Source: UBA11524 sp963590165
GTDB taxonomy: Bacteria; Bacillota; Clostridia; Christensenellales; Aristaeellaceae
Direction of reading: 5' to 3'
Length of the DNA: 64,000 nt
Assembly (NCBI GenBank): GCA_963590165.1
Contig: CAVANO010000052.1
Location: 1 to 64,000 of the forward strand
Of the stretch, positions 32,892-39,991 are shown piece by piece (within the stretch, counting starts at the first letter, position 1; every line of letters begins with the position of its first letter). The position numbers were made by a program, and so were the translations under genes. Under the pieces are notes generated by a model that saw only the letters and a program-made list of their open reading frames with translations, did not search any database and was not told the origin of the DNA.

Positions 32892-34178
32892 TTAGAACAT
32901 CAGGAATTCAACCGTGGTCTGCGCTGCGTCAAGCTCGGACTGCACGTCCGCGCCGTTCAGGATGTTGCTCAGTGCGACCGCGAGGGCGTCCTGCGTTTCG
33001 TCGTAGACATAGCTCGTGTTGCAGGCAGGCATCTTCTCGACATAGGAACCGAGAATCTCGTACACCTTCATGCCGCCGAAGAATTCATTCTCCGCGCCGT
33101 ACACCTCCGCATTTTCCGCCGTAGGCAGATACGCTGCGATGTAGTTCGAGGCGGTCAGAATGTCCGCATAGAACGTGTCGCTCAGCTCGCCGCCCATGAG
33201 CGTCATCAGGAAGGACACAGCCGCTTCGGGATTCTTGCAGTTCGACGTAATCATCCAGCTGCTGCCGCCGCTCGAGGCGTAGTTCGATGCGCCTTCCACA
33301 GAGGACACTGCCGGAATGTTCGCAACGCCCCAGTTGCCGGACTGGTCAGGCGCCTGCATGCAGGAGTTCATAATCCACATGCCGTTCACGGTGCCGCCGC
33401 AGGAGCCTGCGTTCAGGGAGCTCATGTACTCGTCCCAGTTGTTGACGACTTTGAGCGTACCGCTCTCAACCAGCGCCTGATACTCGGCAATAACCGCCTT
33501 GAGCGTATCGTTCTGATTGAGGTTCGGCGTGCCGTCCTCGTTGAAAAGGCTGCCGCCGGCGGACATGAGCATCATGGTCAGCATGGTCGTGTCATTCGAG
33601 GTAGACAGCAGCGGATGACCCGTCTTGTCCAGCACCTCACCGGCAATCTCGCGGAAACGCTCCCACGTGATGTCGTTCATGTCATTGATGGTGTAACCGG
33701 CTTCCGCCAGGTAATCGGTGCGGTAGCACACAACGCCAACGCTGGAGTCAAACGGAATGCCCCACAGCTCACCGTCAAACGTATCCCACGCGATCTTTGC
33801 CTGGTCGAACGTCGCCGTATCGATGCCATAGCCCGACAGCGGCAGGAACGCATCGCCATAGGCATGCACCATCATGGGGATGGAGCTATCCTGCATCAGG
33901 ATGATGTCCGGCAGCTGCGTGAGGTCGCCGGAGCTGGTAATCGTCGCAATCTTCGTGCGGACGTCCGCCAGCGCCATGACGGTTACCTCCAGTTCCACAT
34001 TCCCCAGGGACGCATCGCGCACCATTTCGGCGCCGGTTTGCAGCAGCTCATCGTTCGGCGACCAGCACCAAACGGTCAGCTTGACCGCGTCCTCCGTCTC
34101 TGCATTCGCCATCATGATACAGCCAAGCATCATGCACAGCACCAGCAGTACAGAAACAAGCTTCTGAGTCATCTTCAT
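32892..34178 (-). CDS. Extracellular sugar-binding protein of the ABC importer
   Basis: A 428-residue CUT1 solute-binding protein. The signal sequence ends ANA-ETED (SPase I) or, alternatively, at MLGC (lipobox-like); the lipoprotein reading is more usual in Firmicutes. Features are VKLTVWCWSPNDEL at the mature N-terminus, GIPFDSSVGVVCYRTDYL in the cleft and GVANIPAV. Ligand cannot be told from sequence; neighbours point to a uronate-containing oligosaccharide. AAGGAG lies ten bases before ATG. Confidence 0.92.
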   Translation of the reverse strand: MKMTQKLVSVLLVLCMMLGCIMMANAETEDAVKLTVWCWSPNDELLQTGAEMVRDASLGNVELEVTVMALADVRTKIATITSSGDLTQLPDIILMQDSSIPMMVHAYGDAFLPLSGYGIDTATFDQAKIAWDTFDGELWGIPFDSSVGVVCYRTDYLAEAGYTINDMNDITWERFREIAGEVLDKTGHPLLSTSNDTTMLTMMLMSAGGSLFNEDGTPNLNQNDTLKAVIAEYQALVESGTLKVVNNWDEYMSSLNAGSCGGTVNGMWIMNSCMQAPDQSGNWGVANIPAVSSVEGASNYASSGGSSWMITSNCKNPEAAVSFLMTLMGGELSDTFYADILTASNYIAAYLPTAENAEVYGAENEFFGGMKVYEILGSYVEKMPACNTSYVYDETQDALAVALSNILNGADVQSELDAAQTTVEFLMF

Positions 34179-34662
34179 GGTGAATCCTCTCCTTCACGGA
34201 AGATTTTTTGTGTCTCAAATTATAATAGAAACGAAAAACATTTTCTTTGCATTTCGTCGCTTTTTTTATGCTTTTCTTCGCGTATTTCACCAATTTGACT
34301 GAATTTGTGCCTTTTTTTCCATTGCAAGGGCTTACAAAGCCGGTTTTGTGAAAGATTTTTCCATAATTTTGACGGATTTTCTTTCATTTCGGGAAGGATT
34401 TTGCAGGTCAGCTGCCGGAATAGAGAACATCTCTTTGCCTGCTAAATGTGGAAACTTGCGTGAAACTCTCATGAAACTCCTGCATCAAGATGATCGGCGT
34501 CTTCCGCATCCGCCGTCATTTTCGTTCGGGCAGCATTCGCCTATTCCTGTGCAAGATTCGCATAAAATGCATTGCAATCAGAAATTTTCCTGTGAATCAA
34601 GAAGGAATCTGCAGATGTTATGAAGAATATTATCTGTAAATTGCGCTATAGGAGGAATGACC
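34179..34662. other. Divergent control region, sugar importer / oxidoreductase
   Basis: A 484-bp AT-rich gap. TATAAT on the minus strand at 34219-34224, 41 bp before the binding-protein start, lacks a -35 and would suit AraC activation. For the plus strand TATTAT near 34628 is a weak -10. A plus-strand frame at 34348-34623 has no ribosome site or recognisable protein. No dispersed hairpins occur here. Confidence 0.5.
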
Positions 34663-35826
34663 ATGCTTCGTCTTGGAATCATCGGCGCGGGCGGAATTGC
34701 CAGCATGCATACTGCAAATATTCTTTCGGGCAAGTGCCCCGATATCCGGATTACGGCGATGGCTGACCGTAAGGCTGCGCGGCGCGAGTGGATTCGTGCA
34801 ACGGTGCCCGATGCAGCCGTGTTCACCGAGGGCGTTGACCTCATCCATTCCGACACTTGCGACGCCGTGCTGATTGCAACGCCGCATTACCAGCACCCGA
34901 CGCTCGCTGCTGAAGCGCTTCGCTGCGGCAAGCACGTCATGTGCGAAAAGCCGGCAGGCGTCTATACCCTGCAGGTGCGCGACATGATTGCCGAGGCGGA
35001 CCGTCATCCGGAGCTGACATTCGGCATGATGTTCAACCAGCGCACGAATTGCGTCTACCGCAAGGCGAAGGAGCTGATTGACAGCGGCACGCTCGGGCAG
35101 CTCAAACGCATGTCGTGGATTGTGACGGACTGGTACCGCACACAGCATTATTATGATGCAGGCGCATGGCGTGCGACATGGGACGGCGAAGGCGGCGGCG
35201 TGCTGCTCAACCAGTGTCCGCATCAGCTTGACCTGCTGCAGTGGCTCTGCGGACTGCCGGTGCATGTTCGTGCGTTCTGCCATGAGGGAAAGTGGCACGA
35301 CATCGAGGTTGAAGATGACGTAACCGCGTATCTCGAATTCGAAAACGGCGCAACAGGCACATTCATCGCATCAACCGGCGATGTACTGGGCGAAAACCGG
35401 CTGGAAATCATCGGCACAAAGGGACGCATCCGCATCGAGCATGATGAATTAACGCTTGATACGGCGGCGGTTGACGAGCGCGACTGGTGTCCGGTTTGTC
35501 CGCAGCCTTTCGGTGTGCCGGAAATCACTCACACTGTCGTCGAAACGGACGGGCAGAATCCGCAGCATGTGGGCGTGCTGAACGCATTTGCGGCACACAT
35601 CAAGAACGGCACGCCGCTCGTGGCAGACGGACGTGAGGGCATCCGCGGTTTGATGCTGTCAAACGCCATGCATCTGTCCTCTTGGACGAACGAAACTGTT
35701 TCGCTGCCGATTGATGAAGAGCTGTTCCTGAAGCTCCTGAACGAAAAGCGCAAGACCTCACGCCATAAGGAAGAGCCGGACACCGCGATTGACGTTTCCG
35801 GCAGCTTCGGCAGCAGCAAAAAGTGA
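34663..35826 (+). CDS. Gfo/Idh/MocA-family oxidoreductase
   Basis: A 387-residue NAD(P)-dependent sugar dehydrogenase. The Rossmann motif GIIGAGGIASMH is at the start, EKPAGVYTLQVRDM follows near residue 95, and the C-terminal domain has GGGVLLNQCPHQLDLLQWL with the catalytic His. A Cys pair (CPVC) occurs near 272. GGAGG lies seven bases before the ATG at 34663; an ATG two codons upstream is too close. Divergent from the sugar importer, it probably works on the imported sugar. Confidence 0.92.
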   Translation: MLRLGIIGAGGIASMHTANILSGKCPDIRITAMADRKAARREWIRATVPDAAVFTEGVDLIHSDTCDAVLIATPHYQHPTLAAEALRCGKHVMCEKPAGVYTLQVRDMIAEADRHPELTFGMMFNQRTNCVYRKAKELIDSGTLGQLKRMSWIVTDWYRTQHYYDAGAWRATWDGEGGGVLLNQCPHQLDLLQWLCGLPVHVRAFCHEGKWHDIEVEDDVTAYLEFENGATGTFIASTGDVLGENRLEIIGTKGRIRIEHDELTLDTAAVDERDWCPVCPQPFGVPEITHTVVETDGQNPQHVGVLNAFAAHIKNGTPLVADGREGIRGLMLSNAMHLSSWTNETVSLPIDEELFLKLLNEKRKTSRHKEEPDTAIDVSGSFGSSKK

Positions 35827-35831
35827 ATTTA

Positions 35832-35866
35832 GCGTCTGATGCAAGGAGTGCGTCAGACGCTTTTTA
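35832..35866 (+). terminator. Terminator of the oxidoreductase gene
   Basis: GCGTCTGA/TCAGACGC stem followed by TTTTT. Confidence 0.9.
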
Positions 35867-35936
35867 GGCGGCATCATCACGGCGCTTCTCATCGTTTGCA
35901 AAAGCGCTCCTATAGAAGTGGAACCCAACATGCCAC

Positions 35937-35977
35937 CAAAGAAAAGGGACGAAGTCAAAGAAAAGGGACGAAGTCCC
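35937..35977. repeat. Two copies of the purine-rich GGGACGAAGTC unit
   Basis: AAAGAAAAGGGACGAAGTC occurs at 35937-35956 and 35956-35975; the second is completed to GGGACGAAGTCCC. Spacing (19 bp) and text match the first two units of the 26.8-kb array. Confidence 0.82.
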
Positions 35978-35987
35978 CGAAGTCCCC

Positions 35988-36016
35988 TTGAACCTTTTTA
36001 CTCATTGTGCTACAAT
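35988..36016 (+). promoter_or_regulatory. Promoter of deoD
   Basis: TTGAAC (35988-35993), 17 bp, TACAAT (36011-36016), directly after the repeat block. Confidence 0.72.
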
Positions 36017-36048
36017 TGGTTTATCAGACTGCGAAGGGAGCATATCCG

Positions 36049-36756
36049 ATGATTCCAACGCCTCATATCACCGCTAAAGAGAGCGACTTTGCCCGCACTG
36101 TCCTCATGCCCGGCGATCCGCTCCGTTCCCAGTACATCGCCGAGCACTATCTGCAGGATGCTGTTCTCGTCAATAACACGCGCGGCGTGCAGGGCTATAC
36201 CGGCTTCTATCACGGCAAGCGCGTGTCCGTCATGGCATCCGGCATGGGCATTCCGTCTATTGGGATTTATTCCTATGAGCTGTATCAATTCTACGGCGTG
36301 GAAAACATCATCCGCGTCGGCTCGGCTGGCATGCTCAGTCCGAAACTGAAGGTACGCGATATCGTCCTCGGCATGAGCGCGTACACCAACAGCAGTTTCG
36401 GGTTGCAATACGGCTTTCAGGGGAGCTTCGCACCGTGCTGCTCGTATGAGCTGCTGTCCGCCGCAATGAATGCCGCCGGAAAGATGGGCATCACGCCAGT
36501 TGCCGGTGCGCTGTACTCTACTGACACATTTTATGACGAGCGTACCCCTACCTACGGTGCGGTGCTGCGCGACTTAGGCGTACTCGCCATCGAGATGGAA
36601 GCTGCCGGACTTTACCTGAACGCATCGCGACTCGGCAAGAACGCGCTCGCCATCTGCACCATCTCCGACAATCCCTTCACCGGTGAGGAACTTGACGCTG
36701 AGGCACGTCAGAACACTTTCACGCAGATGATGGAAATCGCGCTGGAAATCGCATAA
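36049..36756 (+). CDS. deoD: Purine-nucleoside phosphorylase, DeoD type
   Basis: A 235-residue hexameric phosphorylase that splits purine nucleosides into base and ribose-1-phosphate. Conserved parts: PTPHITAKESDFA, VLMPGDPLRSQYIAE, GFYHGKRVSVMASGMGIPS, IIRVGSAGML, and AIEMEAAGLYLNA with the base-binding Glu. AAGGGAG lies eight bases before ATG. It works in purine salvage together with the adenine deaminase at 45 kb. Confidence 0.95.
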   Translation: MIPTPHITAKESDFARTVLMPGDPLRSQYIAEHYLQDAVLVNNTRGVQGYTGFYHGKRVSVMASGMGIPSIGIYSYELYQFYGVENIIRVGSAGMLSPKLKVRDIVLGMSAYTNSSFGLQYGFQGSFAPCCSYELLSAAMNAAGKMGITPVAGALYSTDTFYDERTPTYGAVLRDLGVLAIEMEAAGLYLNASRLGKNALAICTISDNPFTGEELDAEARQNTFTQMMEIALEIA

Positions 36757-36765
36757 ACCGTACAA

Positions 36766-36817
36766 TAAAAGCTGAAGGAGTTTTGCCCGATGGGGCAGTT
36801 CCTTCAGCTTATTTCTT
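36766..36817. terminator. Bidirectional terminator between deoD and rarA
   Basis: A long stem, AAGCTGAAGGA/TCCTTCAGCTT, with an inner TGCCC/GGGCA stem. It overlaps the last codons of rarA by a few bases. Confidence 0.8.
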
Positions 36818-38119
36818 TCTCTGATTTTCCTTCCAAGCACGAATTTCCTCAAGCCGCGCCTTGTACCGCGCCTCATTGCCCTGCTCGGTCGGCAGATAAT
36901 ACCGCTTGCCGTGCAGCGAGTCAGGCAGGCATTCCATCGCGGAGAGCTTCTCCTTCGTGTCATGCGCGTACACGTAGCCCTTGCCGTAGCCGAGGTTCTT
37001 CATCAGTCCGGTCGGTGCATTGCGGATTTGCAGCGGTACCGGTTCGGCAATCTGCCGCAGCGCATCATCTTTTGCGGACTCGTACGCCACATACAACGCA
37101 TTCGATTTCGGTGCCATCGCCATGTAGACAACCGCATGCGTCAAATGTACCGAGCATTCCGGCATGCCGAGGAAGTGACATGCCTGATATGCTGCAACCG
37201 CCGTTTCCAGCGCACGCGAATCCGCCAGCCCGATGTCCTCGCTTGCAAAGCGGACGATTCGCCGCGCCACATACAGCGGATCCTCGCCGCTCTCCAGCAT
37301 CCTCGCCAGCCAGTACACCGCCGCATCCGGGTCAGAATTGCGCATCGATTTATGCAGCGCGCTGATGAGATCGTAATGCCCGTCGCCTTTCTTGTCGTAG
37401 AGCAGCGACCGCCGGGAAGTGCACTGCAGCACAGTCTCCTCGGTCACATGCGTCACGCCGTTTTCATCCAAATCGCCGTTCAGCACGACCATTTCCAGCG
37501 TAGACAGCGCCATTCGCGCATCGCCGCCGGAAAAAGAGGCAATTGCACGCAGAAGATCTTCCGCAATGTCGATTGCCTGTCCGCCGAAGCCGCGCGGATC
37601 ATTGAGCGCACGCTTGAGCAGCGACATGATGTCCGATTCCTTCAGCGCATGAAGAACAAACACACGGCACCGCGACAGAAGTGCGCCGTTCACCTCGAAC
37701 GACGGATTTTCGGTCGTCGCGCCAATGAGCACGATGCTGCCTTTTTCGACATACGGCAGAAACGCATCCTGCTGCGCCTTGTTGAAACGGTGGATTTCAT
37801 CCACGAATACAATCGTGCGGATGCCGAGCAGGCGATCGTTTTCCGCCTGCTCCATAACCTGCCGGATGTCCTTGATCCCGCTTGTGACGGCGGAGAAATT
37901 GATGAAGCTGCTCTTCGTCCGCCGGGCGATAATCCTCGCAAGCGTCGTTTTGCCAACGCCAGGCGGTCCCCAGAAGATCATCGACGGCACATGATCGCCC
38001 TCAATCAGCCGCCTGAGAACCTTTCCCTGACCGAGCAGCTGCTCCTGACCGGCAAACTCATCGAGCGTCGTCGGGCGAAGGCGCTCTGCCAGCGGGGACA
38101 GCGATGCTGCCTGATCCAT
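36809..38119 (-). CDS. rarA: Replication-associated recombination protein A (AAA+ ATPase)
   Basis: RarA/MgsA acts at stalled replication forks. The 436-residue protein has RLRPTTLDEFAGQEQLLG, Walker A FWGPPGVGKTTLARI, Walker B VFVDEIHRFNKAQQDAFLP, sensor 1 GATTENPSF, the arginine finger in LLSRCRVF and the C-terminal tetramerisation region LPDSLHGKRYYLP. The second ATG (38119) is used, since GGAGG lies five bases before it and overlaps the first one. Confidence 0.96.
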   Translation of the reverse strand: MDQAASLSPLAERLRPTTLDEFAGQEQLLGQGKVLRRLIEGDHVPSMIFWGPPGVGKTTLARIIARRTKSSFINFSAVTSGIKDIRQVMEQAENDRLLGIRTIVFVDEIHRFNKAQQDAFLPYVEKGSIVLIGATTENPSFEVNGALLSRCRVFVLHALKESDIMSLLKRALNDPRGFGGQAIDIAEDLLRAIASFSGGDARMALSTLEMVVLNGDLDENGVTHVTEETVLQCTSRRSLLYDKKGDGHYDLISALHKSMRNSDPDAAVYWLARMLESGEDPLYVARRIVRFASEDIGLADSRALETAVAAYQACHFLGMPECSVHLTHAVVYMAMAPKSNALYVAYESAKDDALRQIAEPVPLQIRNAPTGLMKNLGYGKGYVYAHDTKEKLSAMECLPDSLHGKRYYLPTEQGNEARYKARLEEIRAWKENQRKK

Positions 38120-38185
38120 GTTTTCCTCCATTTACAGCCGCTTGATTTGAACCGCCATATAAGCGGCGCAATATGCCTCCCCTTC

Positions 38186-39055
38186 CTAAAATTCAACAGC
38201 CGACAAATCCTGCATCAGCCACACCTGCCCGTCCGTGCGGAACACAATGCCGTCACTGTCGGTGCAGACTGCCTTGATTCGGTTTTCTTCCAGCTGCTGG
38301 AGCGCATACGGTGCGCGCGTTGGCTTCGCAGTGATGACGCACAGGTTCGGCGCGATCACACCGAGCAGCGATTTGTTCATCGCGGCATGCCCGTGATGCG
38401 GATATTTAAGGATGTCGGCATGCAAATCGATGCCGGATGACAGCAGCGCGTCCTGCCCCATCGTTTCGATGTCCGCAAGCATCAGCATCCGCCTTTCGCC
38501 GAGCGACACCATCGTCAGCAGCGAGCGGTTGTTGACCGTTTTGCCGGTGTTTTCAGGCAGAATCAGCCGGATTTCCGCACGCCCCAGCGTCAGCACATCG
38601 CCGTCCGAGGCTGTTGCCGCCGGAACGCCTGCTGCCTCAAGCACCTTTGCCATTTTCTTCGTCCAGTCGTTTTCATTTTCCGGAAAGGACGTTATATACT
38701 GCCCGACCGGATACTTCTTGATGATTGCCTCGAAACCCGGCTCATGGTCGTGATGCGGATGCGAGCAGACAACCCAGTCGAAGGACGTGATGCCAAGCTG
38801 TTCAATCGCAGACATCACGGCTTCCTCCTGCGCGTAGCCGCCTGCGTCAATCATCGCGGCATGACCATCGCACATGAGGATGCATGCATCGGCGAATGTC
38901 ATCTGCGGATAGACGGCCGTCAGCACACAAGTATCCGTGGCAAATTGCACCGTCACATGCTGATGACCGCGCAGGTCAAGGACAGCATTTTCCGCCGTTG
39001 CCGCCTGAATGATCAGCAGCAGGATGGTCAGCACAAGGCAAACGCGTTTGCGCAA
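38186..39055 (-). CDS. Secreted metallo-beta-lactamase-fold protein
   Basis: A 289-residue exported protein. A signal peptide covers residues 1-21 (ending ATA-ENA). The metal motif SHPHHDHEPGF (HxHxDH) and a later YPHHGH are typical of ComEC-like MBL proteins, and residues 190-195 give MLADIE in place of the usual FTGD. It begins with TTG, eight bases behind AAAGGGG, because no ATG or GTG fits the signal peptide. It is shorter in motif agreement than the 21-kb copy, so the two are distant paralogues rather than a recent duplication. Confidence 0.8.
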   Translation of the reverse strand: MRKRVCLVLTILLLIIQAATAENAVLDLRGHQHVTVQFATDTCVLTAVYPQMTFADACILMCDGHAAMIDAGGYAQEEAVMSAIEQLGITSFDWVVCSHPHHDHEPGFEAIIKKYPVGQYITSFPENENDWTKKMAKVLEAAGVPAATASDGDVLTLGRAEIRLILPENTGKTVNNRSLLTMVSLGERRMLMLADIETMGQDALLSSGIDLHADILKYPHHGHAAMNKSLLGVIAPNLCVITAKPTRAPYALQQLEENRIKAVCTDSDGIVFRTDGQVWLMQDLSAVEF

Positions 39056-39073
39056 AGGTGTTTCCCCTTTCGC

Positions 39074-39853
39074 TTACTTTTTGCGGAGCGCCTTGCCCTT
39101 TTCCTCGAGCCGCTCCAACTCCTCATGAAGCTTATCACGCTTTTCGCGCAGGTTATGCTTCATCTCCTCGCGCTTTGCCTTCAGACGGGCAAGCAGTTCA
39201 CGGTTATACAGCTGCATTTCCGGGAAGGCATGGAGCGGACGCCGCAGCAGATAGCCCTGCGAGAGCAGCGCTTCGCGGACTGCGCGGGTGATGCTTTCCG
39301 TGCTGTCGCCGCGCACCTTTTCTGCCGCGCCGCGGATGCGCGTCAGGACATTCGCCGACACGACACAGTCCGCGAGGAACAGCACCGTCAGCCCGATGCT
39401 CAGCCCATGAAGCCATGCCGCAGGAAGTTTCGCAAACAACCCGAATGCCGCCGGTTTAAGCAGCCGCACAACCAGCACGCCCATCACGCCGAACGCCAGC
39501 AGATTGCTCAGGCAGACACGGCCGTTGATGTTGAAGCGCTTCTGGGTGTAATCCCACCAGCGGGCATGGAAAAGCTTCTCCATCAGCCAGCTGGTAATGT
39601 ATTCGAGGGTACCGCAGAGCACAAGCGCCAGCAGAAAGGTCGATTCGACGCGATCCGTCCACAAAGGCAGGAAGTACGCCATCATGACCGAGCCGGTGCC
39701 GTAAATCGGGCAAAGCGGTCCCAGCAGAAAGCCGCGGTTGACGAAGCGGCGGAGTTCAATCAGCTTGCAGCAGACCTCCATGCACCAGCCAAGGAAGCTG
39801 CACGCGAAGAACAGCAGCGTATACATTTCGATTTCCGTCAGCACGGTCGGCAT
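39074..39853 (-). CDS. CmpB-like putative ABC-transporter permease family membrane protein
   Basis: A 259-residue protein of the PF06541 type (putative ABC transporter type IV, CmpB). The family motif FVNRGFLLGPLCPIYGTGSV is present, followed by YITSWLMEKLF and WDYTQKRFNINGRVCL. Four or five membrane helices occupy residues 10-165, then comes a Lys/Glu-rich coiled-coil tail. No ATPase is adjacent and the function of the family is unproven. The ATG at 39853 is only two bases from GGAG; a GTG three codons later is a possible alternative. Confidence 0.8.
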   Translation of the reverse strand: MPTVLTEIEMYTLLFFACSFLGWCMEVCCKLIELRRFVNRGFLLGPLCPIYGTGSVMMAYFLPLWTDRVESTFLLALVLCGTLEYITSWLMEKLFHARWWDYTQKRFNINGRVCLSNLLAFGVMGVLVVRLLKPAAFGLFAKLPAAWLHGLSIGLTVLFLADCVVSANVLTRIRGAAEKVRGDSTESITRAVREALLSQGYLLRRPLHAFPEMQLYNRELLARLKAKREEMKHNLREKRDKLHEELERLEEKGKALRKK

Positions 39854-39915
39854 TGCTCCTTTCGGGACTTTGTCTATATCATCATCTATTGCTGTATGAA
39901 CACGGTGCAAAAGAC

Positions 39916-39942
39916 CCAGAGGGCTTTGCGGTCGCCCTCTGG
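39916..39942. repeat. Hairpin B copy upstream of the CmpB-like gene
   Basis: CCAGAGGGC-TTTGCGGTC-GCCCTCTGG: the loop is the family loop, while the stem has changed on both sides (AGAGGG/CCCTCT in place of GGGGG/CCCCC). It is followed by ACTCCTTCGCC. Confidence 0.78.
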
Positions 39943-39991
39943 ACTCCTTCGCCTCCATCTAAGTTAGTTGAGTTGTTTTTCCGCATGAAGA

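Noticed and set aside
34348..34623. 91-codon plus-strand frame in the divergent sugar-cluster region
   Set aside because: No Shine-Dalgarno sequence, no homology I can recognise, and it lies where promoters are expected.
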